From the NCBI GenBank assembly GCA_963573305.1, contig OY754329.1, positions 63,919,084 through 63,983,083 of the forward strand: a DNA stretch of 64,000 bases. Direction: 5' to 3'. The notes beneath the pieces were generated by a model. The model had not been told where the DNA came from, made no database searches, and saw only the letters and a list, made by a program, of their open reading frames with translations. Position numbers and translations under genes: made by a program. The first letter of the stretch is position 1, and every line of letters starts with the position of its first letter. The stretch is from Pyrrhosoma nymphula. Taxonomy: Eukaryota > Arthropoda > Insecta > Odonata > Coenagrionidae. Of the stretch, positions 1-12,119 are shown in pieces.

Positions 1-640
1 GGCTACCATGTTTCGCTACCACTATAAATCTCTGATTATTTTAATTCGCGGGTTTAGCTCTGCGGTTTTTAACCGGAAGGTTGAGTTTAGGAACGTGGAA
101 CTGTCCTGGGTAGAGCGCAGCAAGTACTTGACTCAATATTGTCTAGTGGAATTTGCAAATCTGGAGATTTGTTGCGTAAATTTCGTAACCATCTTTCTTA
201 GGATACGAATTGGGATAAATGTCACAGTCAAAATAGGGAACTTGCATAATAAACAGATATAACCATGAGCCCCAAAACTCTATAGAAATATATGTTTGCG
301 TTTCACGGTGAAATTTTTTTATTATTTTTTGACGTTGTTAGCGATATTTAATTCATTAAAGTTCAAGAGAATTTTCAAACACAAGTGAGAATCGAAAACG
401 CCCGATGATTGGCTGGTGGCAAAGTGACGTAATTATTCAGTACGCGGAAGCAGCATACCGCTGCAGGGCTAGTATTTGATGTTTATTTTCCTCCATTGAA
501 ATCCATATATTGCGTAAAGATGACGGAATAAGGTTATTCTAAGGAAATGAAGGAACCTTTGATTACTCCACAAAAATTTTCATTTCGCTTGCCGACTATA
601 AAGGTTTCGACTTGTTAATTAAGTCATTTTCAAGGGCTTG
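1..640. other. AT-rich stretch with no recognisable feature
   Basis: I see no conserved protein frame, RNA gene or clear repeat here. The one open frame, near the left edge, has no recognisable domain. Confidence 0.5.
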
Positions 641-649
641 GTATTGAGT

Positions 650-1345
650 TAATAATTTGAAATCTCGGTAGACAAGCGAAATAAAAATTATAAATAATAA
701 TATGTATCTAATTAAAAAATAAAGGCCTTGATAATGACTTCATAAATCGAAACGTAGTTCGGCATATGAAAAAATTAATTCTCCTCTGGACTACACAACA
801 TTTCTCAAATTTCATATTATTATCGATCATGTATAGATACTTGATTAAAGGGTCCACGTCCCAAATATTAAAATATCCCCCCATTGAAAAATTAAGGCAA
901 TGTCTAACCATTAACGATAGGTCGTAGTTATATATATGTAAGTTATAAATGTTGAATGCTGAGTGAAATATATATGGATACCTAATGGTGATCCCCCAAC
1001 GCTTATCATTTTTAAGGCATTGACGACATAAGTTGAAACATTGGTTGACAAGCGAAGTTAGAAATAATAATAAAAAATAAAAATTAAGGCCTTGATAATG
1101 TCTTCGTAGGCCGAAGTCTTGGACAGGCAGTGAAGCAAAGTAGTATTGTAGACAAGACAAAATTTCCTTCATTTCATATTATTAGCGGTATACTTGAATA
1201 GTGTAACCTACCCTTAATAAAATCTATCCTCTCTTTTACTACGCATGGCAACGTCTAATCACTTATATCGGTCGTATATAAATACTTATTCTTTAATATT
1301 ATGTGCAGACGGTGAAACCGTGATCCCTCCACGCTTTCCGTGATT
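650..1345. repeat. Old tandem duplication, about 350-bp unit
   Basis: Two diverged copies lie head to tail. Landmarks repeat in the same order: AAGGCCTTGATAATG near 722 and near 1085, TTTCATATTATTA near 820 and near 1165, GGCAAYGTCTAA near 896 and near 1247, and GTGATCCCYCMACGCTT near 988 and near 1319. The spacing falls from about 363 to 332 bp, so the copies have gained indels. No open frame is shared by both copies, so this looks like non-coding repeat DNA. Confidence 0.7.
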
Positions 1346-1349
1346 CAAC

Positions 1350-3030
1350 TGTTTTCCCATGATTCTTGCCAGGATTTTGACTAACTTGCGTTCCCATTAC
1401 AAAAAAGACACGACGGTAACCACTATTCCCTGATCTTACGAGGGTAACTCAATGCTAGTAGGACTATCTACCATGGTAGACGTTTTCGAGCGTTTCCAAT
1501 ACTAGCATTGCGCGGGTAGAGAGTTACCGTCGTAGAAATGTCAGTAGTGGAAACGGGGCCTAAGGCTGATTCTAGCAACCTTCCTGTCACTGATTCCCTA
1601 ATGATTGCAAGGTATTTCAGTGAAACTGAAGACTTCGTCGGCGCCGAAAGTCGATGCTGAAAAATGGAAAGGTAATATATTGAGTAGCTGATGTGCTTCT
1701 GAAATGTTTTCTAGTTCATAACAATGTTTAATTTGCATATAATCAGCTCGTATTGACGAAAGCGTATATTTATGTGAGATGTGTATTATTTTGGCAGGTC
1801 CGGTAGAGAATCTTATGGCGACTCGGCAGTGGGTTATGTGCAGGTGAAAAAGTGTGGAAATATGGAAATATTACGTACATTAAAGTGATCTTTGCACACA
1901 TAGCACACAGATTTATGGCTTATTTTTCCGTGACCCTCATCTCGACGAAGGGCAACATGCATCCAAGCTTCTCTTCTTTTTTCCTCCTTCGGAACGCTGA
2001 CGAAAATTTTGTCTGGGGTACAAATAGACGTGTTTTTGCACATCGGAACAATTCACCACTTTAAAACGCAACGTGGTTCTTCCAAACTTGAAGCTACGAG
2101 GCAACTACGAGGTTATGGGGCTAGGATTTACGAATTCGACTGAATTGTGACGTCATGGCGTAAGATTAGTGGGGGCGGTATTTTTTAGCCCGCGAAACTC
2201 GGAAGATTTTTGGGAGTCATTTTCTAGTGTATAAACTGAATTTTGAGCGGAAAAAAGTATATTGCGGCAACATGTATTTGCTGCAGAATATTACTATGCT
2301 GTCTATTAAAAGTATGCAATTTCCCTATTATTTTCCAGACTATGCTGTGATGTAATTTTCTGCAGATTGTTTTCCGCCCGAATTTTTTAAACCATATCGG
2401 TTATCAATTCGATTGTTACAATCGATTCGGAATGGAAAAGTTACATAATAATCTCCTGGGTAGGGAGGTCAGTTTATTCTCCTTGTGCCGCAATAATTAA
2501 TTACTCGTTAACTCCGAACAGAGCATGGCCTTCAACATCGGGTAATTAACAATTCACAATGAACGAAGGAAGGAAATCGAGCTCGCGTCCTCCGTTTAGC
2601 AATGTAGAACACTACTCCATCCCCAGGCCGGCATTTGGGCATCCAGAAATATCTGTTACCTACCCGAGAATCCACTCAGCTTGGTTTTGGTTGAATAATC
2701 CCAAAAAAAACCCTCCCGGATGTGATCCTGGGAACAATTTGCCTTTAGCCCTACGCTTTACCCTCGAATTAAGTACGCGGGTAAAATAAAGAGGATTGTT
2801 ACGAGACGGGGGAAGCAGGAAATTGTTTGGAATTTCCCAAATTCTAGAGAACTAAGAGAAAAGGATAAATGTGAGGTGCCTTCCGGGTGCTCCTCCTAGG
2901 AGGAAAACGCAAGTGCCGAGCCGCGAAAAATGCCGGAAATTTTCCGTGGAAGCTTCGATAAATCCTGAATTCTCGGTGGAAGTAGACTAAACTGTGATTC
3001 AATCGTCCGATTTAAGGTCTTAATCCTCAA
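1350..3030. other. No gene seen
   Basis: AT-rich sequence with scattered short open frames on both strands, none with a recognisable domain. The open frame at about 2559-2789 has proline-rich low-complexity content and no family resemblance. Confidence 0.4.
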
Positions 3031-3034
3031 CACA

Positions 3035-3110
3035 TCTATAGCATACATGCCTAAGACAGGGTTCAAACACGTGACCTATAGGTTGCCCGGCCAGCGCGCT
3101 ACAAATCTGT
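3035..3110 (-). repeat. tRNA-like head of a degenerate SINE (putative)
   Basis: Read on the minus strand, TAGCGCGCTGGCCGG resembles a Pol III A box. About 25 nt further on, GTGTTTGAACCCTG resembles a B box. There is no convincing full cloverleaf and no clear tail. A second B-box-like string, AAGTTCGAGTCC, lies on the plus strand near 3201. The assignment is tentative and rests on the two boxes only. Confidence 0.35.
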
Positions 3111-3276
3111 CTACTGGGGAGACCATTCGCCTTTTTAAACAACAATCTGAAATCGTCGAGGTTGCAACCTCATAACTTCGCCATTGTCGGGTATTCACAA
3201 GTTCGAGTCCTTCCTGAGTAAGCCAACTAATCCTTGAAATCTGTGGGCTCCCCAGAAAAATTATTTTTTATTACTA

Positions 3277-4123
3277 ACTAGCTGTGCCCGGCATGCGTTG
3301 CAATGACTCTTTTTCTTTCTAAGTAGGCATACATATACAAAACAGACACATTTACATGTACAAAATAAATGAGAGATTTTTTGTGTATTACATTAAATTT
3401 GAAAAAAAAAAAATGTTTCAAGTGCTTTGGGATATTCAATATTTTTGGTTTTACCGCCCTCTGCAAAAAAAAAGAAATTTTTCGGCTGTCCCACTCGTTA
3501 GCATGCAATATATAATTCACCATGTGAAAAGCATGGATTTTCTAGATTTAATCCACACACTTGAAGCGATTGACCTTGTTCCTTCCTCGTTGATGGTCAT
3601 TAAGAAGGCAAGGCGAACGGGGAACTGCAGTCGTTTGGTTACAACTATCAAATTAGTCACTCAAACTATCCTTTAAATGCTGCAGGCGTGAATAGCCATG
3701 CATGAAATCGCTATTAAATGGATATTCACGGTTGGCACTGGTTGCCAAGGATATTTCTATTGCTGAAAAGGAATAAAAATTGATGAATTTATAAATAAAA
3801 TCGCAATTCTTGGACAAAAACGAAGCGTATATGAAAATTGAATGAAATAATTAAATACTGCAGTCGTTTATGCGTTCTATGATAAAAATTTCCATCCAAA
3901 GTCTTGAGTGCAAGTAATTTAAAGAACAAATTAGAGAAACACCTGCACCGAATTAAATTATTTTATGGGAGTAAAAGTTATAAAATATAATGGGGTAAAA
4001 ACCACCCCAAAATTAGCATTTTAATAATTCAGAAACCTCCGTGGGCGCGCGCTCAACAACTCACCAAAGTTTCGTCTCAATCGGATGTATGGTATTGGAA
4101 CGCATTACGAACAAACAAACATT

Positions 4124-4158
<35 letters not shown>
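3277..4158. mobile_element. Dispersed repeat ending in a TA microsatellite
   Basis: The left edge reads CTAGCTGTGCCCGGCATGCG. The right end has a run on the theme of cases where an acyl-less non-coding repeat says 'accordingly to a temperature of query', ending CGAACAAACAAACATTC and then a TA repeat. From general knowledge, many arthropod genomes carry a dispersed repeat with a CCCGGC-GCGTTGC start and an end of this kind. I see no intact coding frame between. The family and the exact edges are uncertain. Confidence 0.38.
4126..4156. repeat. (TA)n microsatellite
   Basis: About 15 uninterrupted TA dinucleotides, directly after the CAAACAAACATTC end of the preceding dispersed repeat. Confidence 0.95.
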
Positions 4159-4159
<1 letters not shown>

Positions 4160-6060
4160 GTTGAAAATTCATGGTTTGCGCGGACATTTATCCCACCATT
4201 ATGTGGAAACTACAGTGATAGTACAATGGAGAAAAGAACAGGGATTGACCTATGAGAAGGATAACATTTGGAAGACACATAATTTGGGAGATCACTTTGA
4301 ATTTTACTTTGAAGTTTCTGTCGCCTCGGTTGGAAGTGACATTTGGTCAAAATATTTTTTCGGTGGCCCTCCGTTTACTCGGTAAATGAGTATAAAGTTG
4401 TGCAGAATTTGCCGCCAGATTGTTTCTAATTTTTGCTTTATCATGCAAGGTTTGGCTTAGGCGACTCGCACCTCCGTGGCTTATGGATCAGGTCACTTTT
4501 GATGTGATAACTAATACTCTGCCTCTTTCTGTAACAGCGTTAACCGCCTAGATGTTTAGCGATATAGCCAGGTATGTGTGGAGTACGGCATTATGATATT
4601 CTATTTATTCTGATAAAGTTGACGGTTGCCACACGAGGTAGCGTGGTTGTGGTATCCCATGAAATCCGGTGTGTCCGGGGCCATGTGGCTTGAGTGTATA
4701 GTGTGAGTAATAAATCTGTTAAAATAACGGCGTTGATTACTAATCAGTAAACGGAGTGTTGGGAGAAAACGACAGTATGAATAGCGAGTTAGCAGTTTTT
4801 TTACTTCCGTGATTTAATTTCACGAGCTTCGATGGCTTTGGATTAATCTTGAAAATTATGTTGGATCACGGAAACTATTCGTGAAATAAAATATCATTTA
4901 CGGGACAAACTGCTAACTATTTGTTCATCAAAATGTACCTCAAGTTCCACCGTACCAGTCTTTACAATATTTCAATCATTTTTTCACTGGTGGACTGGAA
5001 CTAGGTGATAGATTTGCTATCTGGAAAATGCGGCTCATTTTACTCTCCAAAGCTCAAGCTATTTCAGAATCGGAAATGGAAAAATAGGGTACACACTCAT
5101 TATAATCCTGCCATTTTTGAATGAGGTGGCTCCCAAAATGCCGGCGAGATTTTAAGATTGCAATTTCTCATTTCCGTAATTAATATATATCAATTCGAAA
5201 CAATCGTGTCCATTAATGAGGGATTTTCGATTTCGCTGAAATAGGCAAGCATGCTTCTTACTGACATTGATATGGATGCTATAGAAGTAAAAACCATTAT
5301 ATTCATTAAATGTCTCCATTTTGGTGTATCGAATGCAAAAGGAAGCCGACTTCTCATGTTAAGTGTCACCTTTTAAAGGTTATGAGAGAAGTGAGCGATC
5401 TCCTTAACAATGCCATTTTACAGCGTAAGTTATGTCCAATAAAATCTGAGCAGCTTTCCGCTCTTGTACGTTTCAGAGGTAATCGCGATCTTTAAAGCCG
5501 AATAGGGAACGCGTAATGCCTTGTTCGCATTACTAGCATATTACGTCGGTTGGAAACTCTGGTAGGAATTACACGTGTCAGCAGAGGGTTGATCTTACGT
5601 AACTCTCATCTGCTATGCTATTCGCGTTGCACGGGAGCGCAAAGTTTTAAGGCATCACATCACTGGCTTTTTGAAAGAACACATTTATTCGAACTGTAAA
5701 GCGCAATGCGGTGATTGTGGTCGGGTTTTTCGTTTCATTTTGACCAACCCAGTTTTGGAAGGAGACTTTCCTATCGTCGTCAGGGCTGTACATGACGTGA
5801 GGAAAGTTTCCTTTCGATAAGGCGTTCGCCAGTATAAAGAACTTCACCCGTTTGGAAGCTGGAGAAGAGTTCGACTGTATAATTATTCCGGATGATATTA
5901 AATCTGATATTGATTCTCTGGGCAGTTAAAAGATACTCAGTGATGAGGCCTACTGTGCCATGGGTTTGTTATTTAGCTCTAGATGGCCTGGTTAGCTCTA
6001 GGTTCAGCTTCTCTTCAAGCCGGAGGTCAACTGCCTTGTTTGTTACAAAACTCTCCCAAC
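4160..6060. other. No gene recognised
   Basis: Several short open frames, none with a domain I recognise. The part from about 5600 to 6060 could be decayed downstream sequence of the transposase-like fragment at 6065-6504, but I could not align it by eye. Confidence 0.4.
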
Positions 6061-6064
6061 CAAC

Positions 6065-6504
6065 TTAACTTGATACGTGGCATTTTGCTTTCTGGTGTAC
6101 TTGAAAACTTTCAACGGCTTTGTACCAAGACGAAAATCCTGAAGAAATAAAAGCATCCTCTATCCCTCCCGATATAGAACTGTAGTTCATTCCAAACATC
6201 GGCAAGCAAAACAGTAAGCAGTATCTTTGACCGGACTGTATTCCAACCATTTGTAGTTTTCATACCAATAAGGTGAAAATGACCTACTTCTCGCATTGTT
6301 CCCCTTGCCTCTGATTTCAACCGGGTACCCTGCTATGCGGGGCTTATAAGGGCCTCGAAGAACTCTTGCGGATTTTTCCAATCTTTCTTTTAATAGTTTT
6401 AAGGAGGGGTCATCGAGTTCTGCATTATTCTTTCTTAGCAGCCCAGTTGTATTACCGCCATCTGCAACACCAACTGTATTACAGATATTAAAAAAAGTGT
6501 GCAT
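6065..6504 (-). pseudogene. TTF-type zinc-finger fragment, hAT transposase/ZMYM1-like
   Basis: Two overlapping minus-strand frames together resemble the N-terminal TTF-type zinc-finger region of hAT-related transposases and of ZMYM1-like proteins domesticated from them. In the first frame (6504 to 6187) the order is a GPYKPRIAGYP-like segment, then RSFSPYWYENYKWLEYSPVK, then AYCFACR with the C-x-x-C pair. In the second frame (6250 to 6065) the theme continues with AFISSGFSSWYKAVESF and a histidine plus KCH. This order is typical of the domain. A frameshift near 6190-6250 separates the halves, and no DDE-type catalytic core is visible beyond. It is a dead transposase piece. The family call is from motif memory, not a search. 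Confidence 0.75.
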
Positions 6505-6509
6505 GGTAC

Positions 6510-7170
6510 AGTTATACTAACAATTTATCAATAACAAACCGCGATAAATATCATAAAAATCATAATAAAATTAAAAACCAAAATCATAAAACCGCGATAA
6601 ATATTTCATTAATGAGTGTTTCACCTGCTGTTAAAATCCTAACTTTTAATAGTCATTGTCAATATTCTTTATTCACTTATTCGTTGAAGTCTGCTTTGAC
6701 ACTAATTGTAAACCAATATCTAACTCCCAGCAGCGCTCCTAAACTTAAGAACGTTTAAAAAAAACGTCCAGACGGCAAAATGTTGACTTGCCAAATATCT
6801 CAAAATTCAAATTCCGATATATTCAAATTTCTCTACCATCACTCTGACGTTTCGGAGACTTATGTGTGTATCAAAATTCGCCAGAATATTCAACTGAAAA
6901 TAGATTTTTTCTTTTACTTGTTAAAATAAACTTTATTCCAGCATTGACAACTAAAGCAGTGATCCATTGATATAATATGTAATACTCAAATTTCGGCGAC
7001 CCTCCGGGAGCTAATGCGTGTGCCACGGCACCCACGGCGCGCACGCCTATGTTGAGCGATAATACCTGAACTGGGACCCGGGCTAAGTTATACGCTCGAA
7101 TCGGGTAAGAAGCGTTTTAAGAGTTGGTGATGCAGACGGGGTTACCTCCACATCTCCTCTCAACCTCACC
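6510..7170. other. No gene recognised
   Basis: AT-rich up to about 6980, then rising GC towards the CpG-rich patch that follows. I see no conserved frame. Confidence 0.4.
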
Positions 7171-7174
7171 AGCA

Positions 7175-7610
7175 AGTTAGGGGTTGGGGGGGGTGAGATG
7201 GGTAGGGATGCGACGGAGGGAGTCAGTCTCGTGTCTTTTCCCTCCCATAATCCTACGGGATGGGAGGAAAAGCCTTGGCCAGGATGAGAGATGTACCGTG
7301 TGTTTACGGTCCCACTGGGGTGGCGGTCGCGGCCGGCGTCCAGTGACGCCGCCGCCGTCCGGGACTGTTCTGTTGTCCCTGCGTGGGCGACTCATGTTGT
7401 GTATAAGGAGCTCGCTCGCTCTTTGCACTCTCCTGCCTGGGAGAGGGGCAGGGGGGGTTGGGGTAGCGGGTACCCCCGGTCGGCCTTGGCGTGGCCCGCG
7501 GAGGGCAGTGGCACCGCGACGGCGGTCCAACCGCCCACACGACCCTTGCGGACCCCTTATAAGGGCCCCCACGCCGCCCGCGTACGCTCGCGCGACGCCA
7601 CTCTAGGCTG
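7175..7610. promoter_or_regulatory. CpG-rich patch, possible promoter or unmethylated island
   Basis: The GC content and CpG density are the highest in the window, notably across 7300-7600. Open frames occur on both strands at once, as expected from GC-rich DNA lacking TAA and TAG, so I do not call any of them a gene. TATAAGGAGCTC near 7402 is TATA-like and a second TATAAGGG string lies near 7558, but no initiator or downstream exon is evident. It could be a promoter region, a first exon or GC-rich repeat DNA. Confidence 0.3.
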
Positions 7611-7614
7611 AGTG

Positions 7615-9735
7615 GATGGATGGAGGTGGATGTGAAGAAATAAAACGAAAAGAGGAGAAAAACGAAATGGAAAACACATGCCCAGGTCCCCCTCTCGGGC
7701 ATATCTCCTCTTGCGTCCTCCTCTTCGTCTCCCTCGCCTTTTTAAAAGGTGACTCCCACGCGTTTGAAGTGGGCAACAAGACGGACGGCTTGAGGAGACT
7801 CATCTCAGCTCCACTTCATCTCTAAATAAAAAACATCTCCACCCCGGTCGGTTGCCAAGGGAACGTTACGGAGAAGGGTTTTTACGCCTACCATACTACC
7901 TTACTAGCCACCACATGGGTGGTTTGGCAGAGGGATGCTAGGACATCGGCCTCACAAATGTAATACGTCACTCTCTCATTGGTGGGGAAATAAAATAGGG
8001 TGGATGAAAATCCTATTTTAAACAATGCTGGAAGGAGGAATGAATGGAAAAAATTATACAGAAAGATCAAAAATTGAAGACTTCAGGAAAATCATGAAGG
8101 ACAAGTGAGTAATTAGTTGGGAATAAAGCCGTTGGCGGAGAGGAGAGTGGAGTGGAGATATGCTGCAAACCTATCTTCGGATTAATGACTGCTCTGATGA
8201 TGAGACGAGAATGCTTCACTGCATGGAAAAACTAAAGAAATGCTACTTCTGTTTTTTTTTCCTGGAAAGAAACCAAAATAATGCTTTATGGAGGAAATAA
8301 AAAAGCCAAAGTTAACACGAGATTTTAACTAACGAAATCTGGGACAAGGGGAAGAATTATGCGCCTCTTCCGGTTCAATGACTACATACTCCGCTGCAAG
8401 CCGCCACCAGGGCGTGTTGCAGGGGGTGTTAGGGAACAAACCACGAAGAGGGAGGGAATAGGGAAAAGGCTATTGGGAGAGTGGAAGGATAGAAAGTGAA
8501 ATTTATTTTGACAGATGGATGTCTCGATTTATCTTCGTTATCATCGGTAATCTTGCGTGGGCAGAAGGAATTTTTGTACCAATATAAGTTCGGCGGTGTA
8601 TTCTGTCGATTAATCACCTCTCGTATTTTGACGCTTCCGTCAATTCTAGGTATGTTTTGCGGAGTTAAAATAACGTGTCCTCCGTGTCACCCTGAAACTA
8701 GCGTGAATGAATTATTCAAGTAGTATTTATTTTAACTTCAGAGTCTTTAGTGGCCCCCAATCCAAACTTCCCATCAGTTATGTTACACTCTCCATTCTAT
8801 AATATAAATTTTAATGTGTATTGTTCCCAATTGTTCTGAATGTAATGTGATGGAAGTTAAATTACTCTCAATTGATAATCGTCTGCTAAATATTGCGCCA
8901 ACCTAACTATCCTCTTGTTCTCAATACTGCAAATGAACGCAGCTGCCGCAAATAACTAGCCTGTCAATCAAGGGTACGTGGCAGGGACCCCAGCCATGGG
9001 GAATGGAGAGAATAGTGGGAAGGAATTAGAAGAAAGGATGAAAGTGAATGGTGTGCTAACGGAGTGTCTGAGTGTTTCGTTCTGTTTTTTTGTAGTCAGT
9101 AATGGTACATTGGATGAAAGAATGTTTGTACTTAATTTTGTATGCAGCGTAACTCTCTTCTATCAGCTCTAGAAATATAGAGTGTAGTTTAAATAATAAA
9201 CTCCATTGTATTTCAGGGTGTTGAATAATTTCTATGAAAATGCCTCTGCAGACTCTTATTCTGAACACAACTGTGGGTGTATGGTTAGAAATAAACGATT
9301 TCTCTCTCCACAGTGACATGGATAAAAGCTTAAAACCGAAGGAGGCGTTTTTAATTTTACGATGAATATTAATGGAATCTTCGCAGCGATCATTAATGGG
9401 CCAAAGTTAGCTAATAATCGTAATAATTTTTGTCCCTTGGAATATTTTGATCAATACCCGACGAAGGAAATCCCCGTTGCAGGAACACAGTTACATCATT
9501 TTTTCTGTTGATCAAATTATTGAACAACAATTCCCATTGACTATTAACGCAAATGTCGTTCTAAACGTGGATTATATTTTGAATTTCTTTCTCCGATTGG
9601 CGCTTTTAATATTACCTTATTTTAGCACTCCAAATGACGGTGAGTGCTTCTGCAACGTTAACGATCTTAAAAAGAAATGTGTGTGCCAATCAATAGACAC
9701 AGAAATTTGTCTTTCTTATCTCGTCACTTCCCCCT
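7615..9735. other. No gene recognised
   Basis: Mixed-composition sequence with short frames on both strands and no domain I recognise. Confidence 0.4.
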
Positions 9736-9737
9736 CC

Positions 9738-9922
9738 TAAGGATGGCCCGTTATTAGATCCCTCTTCAATTCTTCATATCTTCTACCTCCTCTTATTTCG
9801 TTCAGAATTCCTATCCTCTTCCTTCCTCTTCCACGCTTCCCCAGTGTTCTCCCCTCTGTCACTCTCTTCAACATTCCTTCTCCTCTCAAAACCTCCTCCA
9901 TCCATCTCTTCTCCCTTCTAAA
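9738..9922 (-). pseudogene. LINE reverse transcriptase C-terminal fragment
   Basis: The minus-strand translation from about 9920 reads KRWMEEVLRGEGMLKRVTEG, followed by GKRGRGRKRIGILNEI and YEELKRDLI. This basic block with GKRGRGR is the conserved tail of a group of arthropod non-LTR retrotransposon reverse transcriptases. The same ending, in more diverged form, is present at 57236-57547 and at 60531-61216 in this window. Only about 60 residues survive and the reverse transcriptase core is absent, so this is a 5'-truncated or eroded copy. Confidence 0.72.
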
Positions 9923-9929
9923 TAAACAT

Positions 9930-12115
9930 AAACAATTAAATTCATATTTTTGAAAATATGAATATGAAAATTATATTTATACTTTAATGATAAAATTACA
10001 TGAAACAAACATAGTCGTAAAACATTCATATGAAATTATCCGTGTAGTGATAGTAAGTATTGTGAATTAATTAGAAGTGCTTGCATGTACGTAACCACGC
10101 AACTACTCAAAAGTCGGAGAAGTGAGTGCGTTGTTCTGTAGCGTCTCATCTCACTTGGCTATCGGTATTAAGTACACCTGTACGTATGCGCACTGAGGTA
10201 TAGCGCGCACTAGCTCTCACAAGTAGCCTCTCTCGTCTCCGCTCTCTCCGTCTTCTCTATCCGCCCTGGACTTGAGTGTCGCGTGACGCTAGTCTTTCGT
10301 GAGATTACCCCCATTAATACATAGGTGTTCCACTTCTAAAAGGAAAACCATCATGCCTATAAAAATAACATCTACATGCTAGAAAATATTAAGTTCTGCA
10401 TTTAATATAGCTAAATAACATTAAAAAATAATGACATTGATACCTATATTTGTTAGCAGCAATACAAATAATGGGAAATATATTATTTCGCGTTCAGAAA
10501 AAAGTCTGTAAATATGCAATCGAAGTGTTATGAAATATATGACATGTGCCGTAAGTCTGCGTGTTAAAATAGCATGGAATTAGCACAAAACTAAATCGGT
10601 ATATGATGAACTTTTTCACTTTTATGTATAGATATAAGTTCTGAAAACACATATGTAAAGTTTCACGCATATCTGTACGTAAACAAATATACCTCCAACA
10701 TTAACATAATATCCGCCATGTCAACCTGTAATCCGCGTGATCTGTGGATGGTGGGTGAGCATGCCCATCCTCTCCCCCTCCCCCAAGCAGTTTCTTTGCT
10801 TTCCATTTCGTCTCCGAGGATCGCGTTATCTTCTTCCACTCTCCAAGAACTTACTCTCCTCTCTTTCGTTCGGATCCCTTTCCGTTTCTAACGTGGCCCC
10901 ACCCCGAAGGGGAACATATTGGAAGCGCGGCGCGACCTTAAACTTCTGATCTGGTTCCGTTTCGAGGCGGTTTGGTTGTAGGAAACACCAAGAAGGGAAA
11001 GTAATTGTGGCAAAAAAAACTTCGGCCCTCTGGTAGTAGTGCTACGATCAGGTTGTGGGTGCTGCAAATGGTTACTACCTATGGCCTTGAGGAGGTTCTA
11101 TCGTAAAGTGACTTCCATGCCATTAAATTCATATTCATGGCCACTTAAAGAAAAACGTGTTCTCTATTTGGTATGAGCGACAAAATCGAACCTCTTTCAC
11201 GGCATTTTATTATCAAATTTAACTTGAAATTACATGGTGTTGATTGCGATAATGGGTAAAACATTGGGAAAAATAGTATTTTTCTATCTAATATAAATGC
11301 CATTTTCACGGAAAACAGTTTGTTATAAAAATTGCTGGGAATAATTAAAAATAAAAAGTAGGCACTTTCCAGTGTTTTTGTGGTAGTCATAAGCAAATTG
11401 CTGTAATAAAGGAAGTCAAAATGTGGTGATTTAATAGAAATGGCGCCGTAGTCGGCGCTTATGAAAGATGTTTAGGGTTGCATCAATCAAGGCTTAAGGT
11501 TAAAACAAAACAGATTGAAACAAATGGGTTACGGGAGTATAAAAAAAGTGATCTCCATGGTTAACTCCTCGTATGATACACACCGTCAAATAGAATATGT
11601 ACGATGAATTCACTTCAATTCGAATTTCCGCGTCAATTTCGGCAATTTCAATATCTAGGCTCTGTAGCCAATGTGACAAAGCCATTAAGACTCACGTGAC
11701 GTATTTTGAGCTCTATCATAACTAACTTTGAAAATATGTTTGTCAGATACTCACCACTTTGAGAATAATCTATCAGTTAAACTGTGGGAATGATCTGGGG
11801 CACATTGTTCTTATCTTCTCAATTTTATGTAGAAAGCAAAATTATGTTTTTATGTACCAAGAATTTGCTTTGTTTTTCATGAGGTGGACTCAGTCTTTCT
11901 GGGTTCACTTCTCTGGTGGAGCAATTAGTTATTATGCTGGCTGCTACTGTCATTGACCATGGAACCTGTGCAATTATAATACATTATATTTTTTTCTGGT
12001 GTTATCTGACGCAGAAAAAAACCCGTGAAGATGAGAGATAATAGCAATTGCAATCCGTTGTCGAAAAGCAGAAAATTTTCGCTGAGTAGGATTTTAGCAG
12101 AAGTTAAAATATTTT
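9930..12115. other. No gene recognised
   Basis: A short CpG-rich pyrimidine tract lies at about 10,130-10,310 and another GC-richer piece at about 10,730-10,990. Neither has a conserved frame. A perfect short hairpin, TCATATTTTTGAAAATATGA, lies at about 9942-9961. Confidence 0.4.
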
Positions 12116-12119
12116 GAAG

